Origin: Marinobacter sediminicola
GTDB taxonomy: Bacteria; Pseudomonadota; Gammaproteobacteria; Pseudomonadales; Oleiphilaceae
NCBI RefSeq assembly: GCF_031157525.1
Contig: NZ_JAVIXR010000013.1
Coordinates: 42,494-106,493 of the forward strand
Direction of reading: 5' to 3'
DNA: 64,000 bases
Shown piece after piece: positions 19,127 through 29,211 of the stretch. The first letter of the stretch is position 1, and each line of letters begins with the position of its first letter. The notes below the pieces were generated by a model. That model did no database searches. It was given only the letters and a program-made list of their open reading frames with translations, and was not told the origin of the DNA. The position numbers and the translations under genes are program-made.

Positions 19127-20182
19127 TTACACTCCCTGATACCACCGCACCCCGTCTGCATCAACTGAACGAGTGATTTCACCAAGCTCATACAGATAGT
19201 TCAAACATGCGACGGCTTCTCCGGTCGCAAGATTAAGAATCAGAAGATTGTCTTCAGCTATGGGCCTTGAAAACAGCACTTCGAATAGGTCGTAGGCGCG
19301 TTTCGGGGACTCCTGGAGTGCTTCCAGCAAGGCAGTAAACACTTGGGTCTGTGAGCCAATCAGTTCATCGATGCGGGCGTGCAACCCGATAAAGCACTCC
19401 TGGTGGGCGGGCAACACCATTACGTCATCCGGTATTTCCGCTTTCAGTTTTTTCAGTGAACCAAGCCAATCCGCCATGGGGTTAGCGAAAGGGTCCATTG
19501 GAGTAACGGACACATTTGAAGAAATTCGCGGCAGCACCTGATCGCCGGAGATAAGCAGTTTTAGCTCCTCGGAGTAGAAGCAGGCATGCTCGGGAGAGTG
19601 GCCATTACCGACGACGACTTTCCAATCGGTGCCGCCGATTGAGTGATGCTGGCCTTCAGCCAACCGGCGATACGAAAACGGTGGTTGAAAGACTCTTTTC
19701 CGGTAGGAGCCATATCCCCGGGCATAGGTTCCGATCACTTTCTCGGGCCAGCCTGCACTGCGATTAAACGCATCAACTTCCGGGGGCACACCGTCTTCAT
19801 TGATCTGGCTATATACGATACGACATGTCATGTATTCCAGCTGGGTCATCCAGAACTGCTCGGCGCCTTCACGTACCAGCCAGCCCGCCATGCCCACGTG
19901 ATCCGGATGGAAGTGCGTTGCATACACGGTCCGGACAGGCGCATCGTCAGGCAAGCTGCTCATCAGTTGTTGCCACGTATTCACTGCCTCTTGGGTGTAC
20001 ATCCCGGTATCAATAACTGCGTAGCCGTCATCATTTCTCAGAAGCCAGATATTAATGTGATCCAACCCGCCGGGCAGAGGCATACGACTCCAAAAAACAT
20101 TGGGCGCGACTTCTCGCAACTCCCCAATCTCAGGGGCGCGTTCCAATGGATAGGCTATTCTGCCAGCCGTGATTATGCTCAA
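19127..20182 (-). CDS. MBL-fold metallo-hydrolase
   Basis: A metallo-beta-lactamase-fold hydrolase of about 351 residues. Metal ligands are visible: THFHPDH (HxHxDH), GNGHSPEH for the later His, and SGDQVLP for the bridging Asp, with a helical C-terminal domain. It lies directly after an acyl-CoA ligase and is probably cotranscribed, so a thioester or lactone substrate is plausible. A TTG at 20182 behind GAGG avoids overlapping the upstream gene. A GTG at 20245 with GGAAAGG would give 372 residues and a 40-bp overlap. The start is therefore uncertain. Confidence 0.8.
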   Translation of the reverse strand: MSIITAGRIAYPLERAPEIGELREVAPNVFWSRMPLPGGLDHINIWLLRNDDGYAVIDTGMYTQEAVNTWQQLMSSLPDDAPVRTVYATHFHPDHVGMAGWLVREGAEQFWMTQLEYMTCRIVYSQINEDGVPPEVDAFNRSAGWPEKVIGTYARGYGSYRKRVFQPPFSYRRLAEGQHHSIGGTDWKVVVGNGHSPEHACFYSEELKLLISGDQVLPRISSNVSVTPMDPFANPMADWLGSLKKLKAEIPDDVMVLPAHQECFIGLHARIDELIGSQTQVFTALLEALQESPKRAYDLFEVLFSRPIAEDNLLILNLATGEAVACLNYLYELGEITRSVDADGVRWYQGV

Positions 20183-20205
20183 TACAGAGTCCTCTATAAC
20201 GGTAT

Positions 20206-21873
20206 TCAGTGATTTGCGCGCGCCTGATCCTGCAGCTTGCGCCACAGCACCTTTCCAGCTGCTGATTTGGGCAGCTCATCAAGAAACTCAACGTGCGTAG
20301 GCACTTTGTACGTGGCCATGCTCTGTTTGCACCAGTCAATAATATCCTCTTCCGTAACCGCTGTGCTGGCTCCGGGCTTCAATACGATCAAAACCTTGGC
20401 CGTTTCCCCGCGTTTTTCGTCCGGTACGCTGATCACGCACGCCTCCTGAATGTCAGGGTGGCCATACATGATGCTTTCGACTTCAGCAGGCCAAACCTTG
20501 TATCCGGACGCATTGATCATGCGTTTGAGGCGGTCGACCATAAAGAAATAGCCTTCTTCATCCAGGTAAGCGAGATCACCAGTGCGTAGATAGCGTTTGC
20601 CATCACGGTGGATAAAAGCGTCTGCGTTCGCCTCGGGCTTTTGCCAATACTCAAGCATCACTTGAGGGCCGTTAAGGATGATTTCGCCAGTTTCCCCTTG
20701 GGGCAATTCCTCAAGCGTGGCAGGATCAATGATGCGGGCATCCACGTTGAACGTCGCGATACCCAGGCATTGCCGCTTTCCTCGCTCCACTGGGTTACCA
20801 AGCACAAAGCCTGCGGTTTCGGTTAGCCCGAATGCCTCGTTGTAAGTGAGCCCATACTCTTCGTTGAGCCTTCGGGATACGGCTTCTGGCATCGCCGCCC
20901 CACCGCCCATCAAACGATGAAGGCTCGAAATATCGTGATGAGCCAGTGCCGGGTTGGCAAAGAATTCAACAAACATCGCCGGAGTTCCTGACCAGCTAGT
21001 CACCCGGTATCGCTCAATGAATTCCAGCGCCATTTGTCGATCCCAGCGCTGCATGACAACTACCGTTGAACCACAAAAAATGGGCGTATTCATTCCGGCC
21101 TGCATGCCCAACACATGGAACAACGGGGCTATAGCCAACACGGTGGTTGCCGGGCTGTTGCCACGCCAGGCAGAAGTACCTGCAACAGCGGCCATAATCG
21201 TGCGATGGTTATGGAGACAGCCTTTCGGGTTGCCGGTTGTTCCTGATGTATAAGCCGTCAGGCACACATCGTTATGAGTGCCGGTATAGGGCAAAGGCTG
21301 GCGTCCCAAGCTGAGCGCATCGTCCCAACCCACAACATTCTCACGGGCAGGAATGTTTCGAGGCTCGGTTAAGTTACCCGGTAGACGCGTCGCTTTCTCC
21401 TTACTCAATTCGCCCAAATAGTCTGAGTAGGTATGAATGATCACTCGGTCCAGACAGCCTGATTCCAGCACTGTCGCCGCATTCTTGTAGAGTTCCTGGG
21501 CCGCCAGGAGTGTCCGCGCGCCACTGTCAGAAACACAATACTCGAGCTCCCCCGCCAGGTTCATGGGGTTGACGGGTACAACCACGCCTTGGGCACGCAA
21601 AATGCCATAGTATGCAACCACAAACTGGGGGCTGTTCTGGGAGTAGAGTGCTACCCGATCGCCTGGTTCTACATTGCATTCAGCTTGCAAATAGCCTGCT
21701 AGTGCCTCTGCCTGTTGAAGCAATTCGGCGTAGCTGAGCACTGAGTCGTAGAAAACCACCGCGGACTTGTCCGGGTAACGGCGTGCGGATACTTCCAGGT
21801 TATCGAAAAGGGTCGTCTCGGGAATGTCTAAAATACGGGGAAGACCTTGGGGCCAATATGTCTTGTAGCTCAT
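20206..21873 (-). CDS. Acyl-CoA ligase (AMP-forming)
   Basis: A 555-residue ANL-superfamily ligase that would activate a carboxylic acid with ATP and CoA. Motifs: P-loop AYTSGTTGNPKG (about 215), YNEAFGLTETAG, YLRTGDLAYLDEEG, the hinge region with YKVWPAEVE, and the C-terminal catalytic Lys in PKSAAGKVLWRKL. It resembles long-chain/medium-chain fatty-acyl-CoA synthetases. It heads a short minus-strand operon with the MBL hydrolase and is divergent from the nitroreductase/acyl-CoA dehydrogenase operon. The specific acid cannot be read from the sequence. Confidence 0.88.
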   Translation of the reverse strand: MSYKTYWPQGLPRILDIPETTLFDNLEVSARRYPDKSAVVFYDSVLSYAELLQQAEALAGYLQAECNVEPGDRVALYSQNSPQFVVAYYGILRAQGVVVPVNPMNLAGELEYCVSDSGARTLLAAQELYKNAATVLESGCLDRVIIHTYSDYLGELSKEKATRLPGNLTEPRNIPARENVVGWDDALSLGRQPLPYTGTHNDVCLTAYTSGTTGNPKGCLHNHRTIMAAVAGTSAWRGNSPATTVLAIAPLFHVLGMQAGMNTPIFCGSTVVVMQRWDRQMALEFIERYRVTSWSGTPAMFVEFFANPALAHHDISSLHRLMGGGAAMPEAVSRRLNEEYGLTYNEAFGLTETAGFVLGNPVERGKRQCLGIATFNVDARIIDPATLEELPQGETGEIILNGPQVMLEYWQKPEANADAFIHRDGKRYLRTGDLAYLDEEGYFFMVDRLKRMINASGYKVWPAEVESIMYGHPDIQEACVISVPDEKRGETAKVLIVLKPGASTAVTEEDIIDWCKQSMATYKVPTHVEFLDELPKSAAGKVLWRKLQDQARANH

Positions 21874-22301
21874 TGCGTCGTATTCCTAAAAGTCAGCAGC
21901 ACAACCAGCACGTTGTTCAATGTCGTTTAGAACTAATTGGCAAACAGCACTCCATGGGCGCATTGATTGGTTTTCCACCAATGCCTTTAAAACCTGCCAT
22001 ACAAGTTATTAGCTGGGCAACCGGAAAAATAACCGGCCGCTTGTTTTTACTGGCCAAAACCTCGGTTTCTTTTACTGAATAAAAATTTAAGTACTTTTAA
22101 TTCATCACCTTATAGTTCGCATGCAACATAACCCTGAACGAGATATACAATATGAACATAAGCTCTATCTAAATTGTGCTTTTCTCACCTTGCAACCAAC
22201 TTGCTATGGTTTTTACTCAAAACATAAAAACTGACCAGCACCAGCCGAGCACAAGCACTCCAAACGAACTCTATATCTTCGGCTTTTTTTCGGAGCCTCA
22301 A
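21874..22301. promoter_or_regulatory. Divergent intergenic region between ligase and nitroreductase operons
   Basis: 428 bp between divergent operons. It becomes AT-rich between about 22060 and 22180, where promoters are expected. Frames extending upstream of the nitroreductase ATG are open but have no ribosome-binding site, so I treat the segment as non-coding. Confidence 0.4.
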
Positions 22302-22991
22302 ATGAATAAAGCGAGCAATCCGTCTATGTCCCTGGCGGACGCAATCAACCATCGGCGCTCCGTGCGGGGCTTTCTGCCCAAAGCGGTACCGGCAGAGACG
22401 ATGACGGCGATATTCGAACTGGCACAAATGGCGCCATCCAATTGCAACACGCAACCCTGGCATGTGGTTGTTGCCTCTGGAGAACTACGCGACAACCTGC
22501 GCGACCAGTTCGTTGAGAGGGCCAAATCCGGCGTGCCTTCCGCACCGGATTTCAACTACGTTTCCAGGTTTGAAGGCGCTTATCGCGGCCGGCAGGTTGA
22601 GTGCGCCGCCGCGCTGTACGGCGAAATGGCAATTGCCCGGGACGATAAGGTCGGGCGCAATCGCGCTGCCCTGCGCAACTTTGAACTTTTTGATGCGCCA
22701 CACGTAGCCTTTTTATGCATGGATCGTTCTTTTGGCGCCACCATTGCTGTGGATGTGGGCATTTACGCCCAAACCCTGATGCTGGCCATGACAGCCCATG
22801 GCGTGAGTTCCTGTGCTATGGGTAGCCTGCGCTCACACCCGGATCTTGTTCGCGACGCGTTCGATCTGGATGACACTATGGGCGTATTGTTTGGTGTGTG
22901 TTTTGGCTACGAGGATCCGGAGGTCCCGGCCAACAACACCCGCACCAGCCGGGTTCCACTCAGTGAGGCGGTGACGTTCAAAGATCACTGA
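22302..22991 (+). CDS. Nitroreductase-family flavoprotein
   Basis: A 229-residue FMN-dependent NAD(P)H oxidoreductase. NHRRSVRGFLPK (about 13-24) and MAPSNCNTQPWHVVV (about 43-57) are the FMN/substrate motifs, and SCAMGSLRSHPDLVRDAF lies near the C-terminal FMN contact. The start at 22302 follows CGGAG at 6-bp spacing and gives the normal family length; longer frames lack an RBS. It heads an operon with two acyl-CoA dehydrogenase subunits and a membrane protein. It could reduce an enone or enoyl intermediate or keep flavin reduced; true nitro-compound reduction is not implied. Confidence 0.85.
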   Translation: MNKASNPSMSLADAINHRRSVRGFLPKAVPAETMTAIFELAQMAPSNCNTQPWHVVVASGELRDNLRDQFVERAKSGVPSAPDFNYVSRFEGAYRGRQVECAAALYGEMAIARDDKVGRNRAALRNFELFDAPHVAFLCMDRSFGATIAVDVGIYAQTLMLAMTAHGVSSCAMGSLRSHPDLVRDAFDLDDTMGVLFGVCFGYEDPEVPANNTRTSRVPLSEAVTFKDH

Positions 22992-23046
22992 CACTGTGTT
23001 TCCCATGAATTTTTAAACTGCAGTCATGCAACCGGGGGTCTAAGCA

Positions 23047-24225
23047 ATGGATATCTCATTTTCTGACGAAGAAGTGGCGTTTCGCGATCAGGTTCGGGAC
23101 TTTTTCAAGCAGGCCCCTGTAGCGGAAGTCACCGCACTGATAGCGCAGCCAGACACCTACAAAGAAGGAACGGTTCGGTGGCAGAAGCACCTGTTTGCCC
23201 AGGGCTGGATCGCCCCCACCTGGCCGATTGAGCACGGCGGTGCCGGCTGGACGCCCACCCAGATGCACATTTTTGAAACTGAACGAGTGGCTGCCAGTGC
23301 GCCTGATGTTCTGCCCTTCGGCTTGAAAATGGTCGGGCCGGTTATCTACACCTATGGCACCGAGCAGCAAAAGCAACGGTTCCTGCCACGCATTCTTGCG
23401 TCTGATGACTGGTGGTGCCAGGGCTATTCCGAGCCGGGTGCCGGCTCCGATTTGGCGTCTCTGAAAACCCGCGCTGAGCTGGACGGTGACCACTACGTTG
23501 TTAACGGATCCAAAACCTGGACCACCGGCGCGCACCATGCCGACTGGATCTTCTGTCTGGTCCGCACCAGCACCGAAGGTCGCCCCCAGCAAGGTATTTC
23601 TTTTTTACTGATCGATATGACGAGCCCGGGAGTCACCGTACGCCCTATTCCCACGATCAACGGCGAACACTCACTCAACGAAGTGTTTTTCGACAATGTT
23701 CGGGTGCCCGTGGAAAACCGTATCGGTGACGAAAACAAAGGCTGGACCTACGCCAAATCCTTGCTGGCTCATGAACGAACGGTTATCGCCAGGGTTGCCG
23801 ATTCAAAACGTCGTCTTGAGAAGCTCAGGCAGTATGCACTCAAGGAAACAGAAGGCGGCCAAGTGATGGCACAGGACCCGGTTTTCAGATCCCGTTTTAG
23901 CGACATCGAAGCGGAATTGATGGCGCTGGAATACACAGGGCTGCGGGTACTGGCGGCCCAGGCCAGTGGTCAGGGGCCGGGAGCGGAGTCTTCATTACTG
24001 AAGATCAAAGGCACGGAGGTTCAACAGGCCATCCACGAGCTGACCATTGATCTGGCTGGTCCTTACGGCGGCATCATCAATGACAGCCTCACCTCTGGCG
24101 ACATTGGTCACGAATTCGGGGACCAGGCCCGGAAAGATTACATGTATGGTCGGGCCACCACTATTTACGGTGGTTCCAATGAAATCCAGAAAAACATCAC
24201 TGCCAAGCACGTACTTGGCCTGTAA
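23047..24225 (+). CDS. Acyl-CoA dehydrogenase, Glu-containing subunit of pair 1
   Basis: A 392-residue acyl-CoA dehydrogenase that would introduce an alpha-beta double bond, passing electrons to ETF. Visible: YSEPGAGSDLASL (FAD loop), VNGSKTWTTGAHHADW, and the C-terminal GGSNEIQKNITAKHVLG with the catalytic-Glu position. It resembles the large subunit of PimC/FadE-type enzymes. The next gene, 32 bp on, encodes a dehydrogenase-like protein lacking the GxxE motif, so the two probably form an alpha2-beta2 heterotetramer, as in steroid side-chain and pimeloyl-CoA dehydrogenases. Confidence 0.87.
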   Translation: MDISFSDEEVAFRDQVRDFFKQAPVAEVTALIAQPDTYKEGTVRWQKHLFAQGWIAPTWPIEHGGAGWTPTQMHIFETERVAASAPDVLPFGLKMVGPVIYTYGTEQQKQRFLPRILASDDWWCQGYSEPGAGSDLASLKTRAELDGDHYVVNGSKTWTTGAHHADWIFCLVRTSTEGRPQQGISFLLIDMTSPGVTVRPIPTINGEHSLNEVFFDNVRVPVENRIGDENKGWTYAKSLLAHERTVIARVADSKRRLEKLRQYALKETEGGQVMAQDPVFRSRFSDIEAELMALEYTGLRVLAAQASGQGPGAESSLLKIKGTEVQQAIHELTIDLAGPYGGIINDSLTSGDIGHEFGDQARKDYMYGRATTIYGGSNEIQKNITAKHVLGL

Positions 24226-24257
24226 CCGGACTGATCTAACGCTGAGGAGTCATATCC

Positions 24258-25391
24258 GTGCACTTTAATCTTTCTGAAGAACAGGCAATGCTGCAAGCAA
24301 GTACTGCCCGTTTCATTGATCAGCAGTATTCATTTGAAGTCCGCGAAAAAGACGTAAGGCTGCCCGAAGGATTTAACCGCGACACCTGGGCGACATTTGC
24401 GGAGCTTGGTTGGCTATCCGTGCCTATTTCCGAAGCCGGTGGTGGATTCGGCGGAAACGCAGCAGACACCATGGTACTAATGGAAGAGCTGGGCAAAGGC
24501 CTGGTGGCATCGCCTTATATTCCAACGGTTATGCTATTCGGCAGCCTGGTTGATATTGGTGCGCCAGAAGCATTGAAACACAGCCTGCTGGAGCCCCTGA
24601 TTGCCGGGCAACTGCAAGGCGCCTTCGCCTATCAGGAGCGCCAAAGCCGTTACAACCTTGCAGATATCAAAACTGCGGCCACCCGTGAGGGTGAAGGCTA
24701 TGTGCTCAATGGTGAAAAGGCGCTGGTAATGAATGGCGCTGCAGCAGACCGGCTAGTGGTAGCAGCACGCACCAGTGGGGAACAGTTCGACACCGCAGGC
24801 ATCAGCTTGTTTGTGATTGATGCCAATGCCACCGGTGTACATAAGACAGCTTACCGGCTTATGGATGGGCAACTGGCTGCCAACATCCGGTTTGAAAACC
24901 TGAGCGTGACAAGCGACCAGTTGCTTGGCGATGAAGGTGACGGTTACAGCCTGATTGAAAAGGTCGTCAACAGTACGGTTCTTGCCTTGTGCGCCGAGGC
25001 GCTGGGCATTATGAACAAGCTCACTGACATCACACAGGAATACACCAAAGCCCGCAAACAGTTCGGCGCGCCTATTTCATCATTCCAGGTATTGCAGCAT
25101 CGCATGGTGGATATGTTCATGGCCTGCGAGCAGAGCCGCTCCTTACTCTACAGGACCGTTTGCTCGGTAGGGACCAGCGATGCCGATCGCAGCCTGCACG
25201 CCTTGAAGTACATGATTGGCCGCAATGGCCGAATGGTCGGAAACGAGGCCATTCAGCTGCACGGCGGCATGGGCATTACAGATGAGCTGGAGGTTGGCCA
25301 TTACGTAAAACGTTTAATGGTAATCAACACCCTGTTCGGTGATGCAGACCATCACCAACAGAAGCTTGCCCAAATATCCTTACCCACGTGA
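24258..25391 (+). CDS. Acyl-CoA dehydrogenase, partner subunit of pair 1
   Basis: A 377-residue acyl-CoA-dehydrogenase-like protein starting at GTG 24258 behind GAGGAG. The fold is complete (WLSVPISEAGGGFGG, YVLNGEKALVMNGAAADRLV, QLHGGMGITDELEVGHYVKR), but the C-terminal stretch reads TLFGDADHHQQ where a G(T/S)NE(I/V) motif is expected, so the usual catalytic Glu is missing. This matches small subunits of heteromeric dehydrogenases. It overlaps the following membrane-protein gene by 4 bp (GTGA). Confidence 0.85.
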   Translation: MHFNLSEEQAMLQASTARFIDQQYSFEVREKDVRLPEGFNRDTWATFAELGWLSVPISEAGGGFGGNAADTMVLMEELGKGLVASPYIPTVMLFGSLVDIGAPEALKHSLLEPLIAGQLQGAFAYQERQSRYNLADIKTAATREGEGYVLNGEKALVMNGAAADRLVVAARTSGEQFDTAGISLFVIDANATGVHKTAYRLMDGQLAANIRFENLSVTSDQLLGDEGDGYSLIEKVVNSTVLALCAEALGIMNKLTDITQEYTKARKQFGAPISSFQVLQHRMVDMFMACEQSRSLLYRTVCSVGTSDADRSLHALKYMIGRNGRMVGNEAIQLHGGMGITDELEVGHYVKRLMVINTLFGDADHHQQKLAQISLPT

Positions 25392-26812
25392 GTGCAACCA
25401 CGGCCACCATAGAGAAACAAAGCGGCGCTCTATGGCATCTTAACCTCTCAGCCTTGTGCTTGATGGCGGTTTCCCTGAGCGCCGTGGTTGTTGAATTCGG
25501 CGCCTCGCAATGGGCCAGCCTCTTGGCAGGCGTGTCTATTCTGTTGTTTCTGACACTTCAGTGGCGCCAGATACACCGGACGTTCCAGTTTTTTGTGATT
25601 GTCGCGATCGGGCTTGGGCTTACGCTCTGGTTCAATTATGACATCACCTGGCCCGAGCTGGCGGCAGCCATAGACCGGGGCGCCTTCTTCACATTTTTCC
25701 TGACATCCCTTGCCGTACTCAGAGAAGCCGCGGGCAGTTCACCCCTGGTGCGCCGGTGCGGCACGATTATGGTTAACCAGCCACCTGGGCGGCGCTACCT
25801 GCTGATGTCCTTCGGCTCCCACTTGTTCAGCGTTATGCTCAATGTGGGCGCACTGAACGTGCTTGGCACCATGGTGAAACGCGCCATTCATTATGGTGAT
25901 ACCGATGAGCAGAAGCGCGTTGCCGGCATCCGCAGCCGGCGAATGCTGACAGCGGTGCTCAGAGGTTTCAGCAGTATTCCATTGTGGTCACCCACCTCCG
26001 TTACCATGCTTCTGGTGCTGTCTGCCATTCCCAGCCTGCAGTGGGAGCACTACGCACCGGTGGGGCTTCTTCTGGCCGCCGTATTTATCCTGTGGGGGGC
26101 CGTTCTTGACCGGATTTCCTACCCGCAGCGAAAGGTGACTCCGGGAGCCAATCACCGGCTGTACTATTTGCTTCCTCTGGTTCTGTTGGTTGCGCTGATA
26201 CCTGCCACCGCCATTGCCGTATCGGTTCTCACCGGCCTGCAAATGTTTTCAGCTCTGCTGATGTGCGTGCCCTTTATTGGCGTAATCTGGATCAGCTTCC
26301 AATACCGGCGCTCAAATGCGCGCCTGACTGCGGCTCTCGTTGCCCGGCGAGTCACCCGGTCATTTCCGGTAACTTTCACCAACCAGCGCAATGAAGTCGC
26401 CCTGTTTGCATCCTCCGGTTTTATTGGCGTGATTCTTATTCCGTTGATTGATCCCGCCTGGATAAATAACTGGATAGAACAGGCCAATATTGGCGATGCC
26501 TGGCTGATGATCATAATATCCCTGACCATTCTCCTGTCATCGTTGCTTGCCATTAATCCGATCATTACTGTCACACTTATTCTGGGCATTTTGCAGCAAC
26601 TGCCAGATCTTTCCATACCGCCTACCGTTCAGGTAGTCGTCATATCCCTCACTTGGGCAGTATTTGCCGGCTTATCGCCCTTCACTGCAGCTTTGCGCTT
26701 TATTTCAAATTTTTCCGATGTCACCCCTGCCGTTTTTGGCATCGTATGGAACGGCGTATTTAACCTGACTGTACTAATTGCTCTGTACGCAGCACTTCTT
26801 ATTTTCCTTTAG
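25388..26812 (+). CDS. Multi-pass membrane protein, ion-transporter-like
   Basis: A 474-residue integral membrane protein with about 11-12 hydrophobic helices. It starts with GTG overlapping the stop of the dehydrogenase subunit, so translation is coupled. Two similar intramembrane-type segments occur, one in each half: PLWSPTSVTMLLVL (about 200) and GLSPFTAALRFIS (about 425). That arrangement recalls the inverted SPT/SPF hairpins of ion-transporter-superfamily carriers (CitT/DctM/DASS-like). A substrate or product carrier for the pathway is the best guess. I do not recognise a named family. Confidence 0.6.
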   Translation: MSATTATIEKQSGALWHLNLSALCLMAVSLSAVVVEFGASQWASLLAGVSILLFLTLQWRQIHRTFQFFVIVAIGLGLTLWFNYDITWPELAAAIDRGAFFTFFLTSLAVLREAAGSSPLVRRCGTIMVNQPPGRRYLLMSFGSHLFSVMLNVGALNVLGTMVKRAIHYGDTDEQKRVAGIRSRRMLTAVLRGFSSIPLWSPTSVTMLLVLSAIPSLQWEHYAPVGLLLAAVFILWGAVLDRISYPQRKVTPGANHRLYYLLPLVLLVALIPATAIAVSVLTGLQMFSALLMCVPFIGVIWISFQYRRSNARLTAALVARRVTRSFPVTFTNQRNEVALFASSGFIGVILIPLIDPAWINNWIEQANIGDAWLMIIISLTILLSSLLAINPIITVTLILGILQQLPDLSIPPTVQVVVISLTWAVFAGLSPFTAALRFISNFSDVTPAVFGIVWNGVFNLTVLIALYAALLIFL

Positions 26813-26947
26813 ATTGTCAAAACAACATTACAAATAAAGCCCATACCGAAAAAGCCTACGACATAGACAATAACGATAATAGCCAGCTACTTATTATTTG
26901 GTAGATTGTAATCTGCCAATAAAAAGCAAGACAGGAGAGGAAGCTCA

Positions 26948-27916
26948 ATGAGCCTACCAAAAATAATTAAAGACAATATGACCATACCGGTTATAGGGTC
27001 ACCTTTGTTTATCATTTCCAACCCCAAGCTGGTGGTGGAACAGTGTAAAGCCGGTATTGTTGGCTCATTCCCTGCCTTGAATGCCCGACCAGCCGAAAAA
27101 CTCGATGAGTGGCTAACCACCATCAAGCAGGAATTGGCTGACTATAAAGCGCAGAATCCGGATGCCAAAGTAGCGCCCTTTGCCGTGAACCAGATCGTTC
27201 ACCCCTCCAACGACCGTCTTGAGCATGATATGGCCGTTTGCGTAAAGCATAAGGTGCCTATCATCATCACCAGCCTTCATGCCCCCACTGAGGTTGTGAA
27301 GGCAGCACACAGCTACGGCGGTCTGGTTTTCCACGACGTCACCAACGTAAAACATGCCAAGAAGGCACTTAGCGTAGGCGTTGACGGCCTGATTCTGGTG
27401 GCTGCAGGCGCCGGTGGGCACGCCGGAACAACTAACCCTTTTGCCTTGCTGACCGAGATTCGTCAATTTTACGATGGCACGGTTATTCTGGCGGGCTCGA
27501 TCACCCGTGGAAATCATGTTCTCAGCGCAGAAGTTATGGGGGCAGATCTGGCTTACATGGGTACACGCTTTATAGCGACTCACGAAGCTAACGCAGATGA
27601 CGCCTATAAACAGATGGTTGTGGACTCGACTGCATCCGATGTTATCTACTCAAACCTGTTCACCGGCGTGCATGGCAACTACCTGCGCGGCAGTATTGAA
27701 AACGTGGGGCTCGACCCGGACAACCTGGTTGAATCCGACAAGAGCAAAATGAAGGTTGGCTCCAAGGGAAGTGCCAAGGGCAAAGCATGGCGAGACGTGT
27801 GGGGCGCGGGACAAGGCGTGGGCAATATTACTGCCATCACCTCCGCTGCAGAGGTGATTTCACAACTGCGGGATGAATACGCAGAAGCTCGGAACAAACT
27901 GACGGCCGCCTCTTAA
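26948..27916 (+). CDS. Nitronate monooxygenase / FMN-dependent (2-nitropropane dioxygenase family)
   Basis: A 322-residue TIM-barrel flavoprotein. The FMN-binding and active-site region reads LILVAAGAGGHAGTTNPF with the catalytic-type His, then VILAGSITRGNHVLSAEVMG and LAYMGTRFIATHEA for the phosphate site. The family oxidises alkyl nitronates, but many members near beta-oxidation genes have other or unknown roles, including enoyl-reductase-like ones. RBS AGGAGAGGAAG precedes ATG 26948. It stands alone in the 136-bp gap after the membrane-protein gene and converges with the thiolase operon. Confidence 0.82.
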   Translation: MSLPKIIKDNMTIPVIGSPLFIISNPKLVVEQCKAGIVGSFPALNARPAEKLDEWLTTIKQELADYKAQNPDAKVAPFAVNQIVHPSNDRLEHDMAVCVKHKVPIIITSLHAPTEVVKAAHSYGGLVFHDVTNVKHAKKALSVGVDGLILVAAGAGGHAGTTNPFALLTEIRQFYDGTVILAGSITRGNHVLSAEVMGADLAYMGTRFIATHEANADDAYKQMVVDSTASDVIYSNLFTGVHGNYLRGSIENVGLDPDNLVESDKSKMKVGSKGSAKGKAWRDVWGAGQGVGNITAITSAAEVISQLRDEYAEARNKLTAAS

Positions 27917-27929
27917 CGCGGCTACGGAT

Positions 27930-27957
27930 GCCGCGGTTCGGTTTCCCGAATCGCGGC
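27930..27957. terminator. Hairpin between convergent operons
   Basis: GCCGCGGTTCGG (27930-27941) pairs with CCGAATCGCGGC (27946-27957) with one G-T pair and a TTTC loop. It lies between the convergent nitronate monooxygenase and thiolase genes and may stop both. There is no strong T tract. Confidence 0.6.
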
Positions 27958-27984
27958 ACTCTCTTCTGGCTATTTAAGCCTGAG

Positions 27985-29169
27985 TTACACTACCTCAAAC
28001 AGACCAGCCGCGCCCTGCCCTCCACCAATACACATAGTGACAACCACCAGTTTGGCACCGCGACGCTTGCCTTCCAGCAGCGCATGCCCGGTCAGGCGTG
28101 ATCCGGAAACACCGAACGGGTGACCAATGGCGATGGCGCCACCGTTCACGTTCAGCTTCTCCATGGGAATGCCCAGACGATCACGGCAATACACAACCTG
28201 CGAAGCAAAGGCTTCGTTAAGTTCCCACAGGTCGATATCGTCCATGGTCAGGCCGTTACGCTCCAGCAACCGGGGAATCGCAAACACCGGGCCTATGCCC
28301 ATTTCATCTGCCTCACAACCCGCCACCGCAAATCCGCGGAAGATGCCGATAGGCTCAATGTTGTTCTTTTCCGCGTACTGGCTGTTCATAACCGTACACA
28401 CCGAAGCACCGTCCGACAGCTGGCTCGCATTACCTGCGGTAATAAACTGGTCAGGACCACGCACCGGCTCCAATGAGGCCAGGCCTTCTGCGGTGGTATC
28501 GGGGCGGTTGCACTCGTCACGATCCACCGTGACCTGCTTTTCGCTCATTTCGCCCGTCGCCTTGTCTTTCACCAGCATGGTGGTTTCCATGGGCACGATT
28601 TCATCATCGAACAGGCCGTTCTTCTGGGCGGCCGCAGCGCGCTGCTGGCTGATCAGAGAGTATTCATCCTGCGATTCACGGCTTACACCGTAGCGCTGAG
28701 CCACAATATCAGCAGTTTCGATCATCGCCATGTACAGGTCAGGCTTGTGTTTCATCAGCCATTCGTTGGTAGCGCGGTATTTGTTGAGCTTGTCGTTAAT
28801 GACCAAACTGATCGATTCAACACCGCCTGCCACCATAGCGGGCACTTTTTCCGAAATAACGCGCTGCGATGCCAGAGCGATGGATTGCAGGCCAGAACTG
28901 CAGAAACGGTTAATGGACAGACCCGCAGTTGTCACCGGCAAACCGGCCCGAATTGCCGCTTGCCGAGCCATGTTTTTGCCCTGCGCTCCTTCGTGGTAGG
29001 CTGCGCCGAGGATGACATCCTCAACCACGCCCGGGTCGATACCGGCGCGCTGCACAGCATGCTCGATAACATGTGCGGCCATATCAAGGCTGTGAGTGTT
29101 GTTGAAAGAACCACGATATGATTTAGCCAAGCCAGTACGGGCTGTGGATACGATAACTGCATCTGCCAT
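27985..29169 (-). CDS. Acetyl-CoA acyltransferase (thiolase)
   Basis: A 394-residue degradative thiolase that would split 3-oxoacyl-CoA with CoA. The nucleophilic Cys lies in [16 protein letters not shown] (about 85-100), the His in [17 protein letters not shown] (about 350), and the second Cys in [12 protein letters not shown] near the C-terminus. The start [13 protein letters not shown] at 29169 follows AGAGGA. A longer frame to 29205 has no RBS. It is the last gene of a minus-strand operon with an enoyl-CoA hydratase and a dehydrogenase pair, together a full beta-oxidation set except a dedicated 3-hydroxyacyl-CoA dehydrogenase. Confidence 0.9.
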   Translation of the reverse strand: MADAVIVSTARTGLAKSYRGSFNNTHSLDMAAHVIEHAVQRAGIDPGVVEDVILGAAYHEGAQGKNMARQAAIRAGLPVTTAGLSINRFCSSGLQSIALASQRVISEKVPAMVAGGVESISLVINDKLNKYRATNEWLMKHKPDLYMAMIETADIVAQRYGVSRESQDEYSLISQQRAAAAQKNGLFDDEIVPMETTMLVKDKATGEMSEKQVTVDRDECNRPDTTAEGLASLEPVRGPDQFITAGNASQLSDGASVCTVMNSQYAEKNNIEPIGIFRGFAVAGCEADEMGIGPVFAIPRLLERNGLTMDDIDLWELNEAFASQVVYCRDRLGIPMEKLNVNGGAIAIGHPFGVSGSRLTGHALLEGKRRGAKLVVVTMCIGGGQGAAGLFEVV

Positions 29170-29211
29170 TACAAAATCCTCTTGTTGTAACGTTAATAAC
29201 CGCAAATTCGG

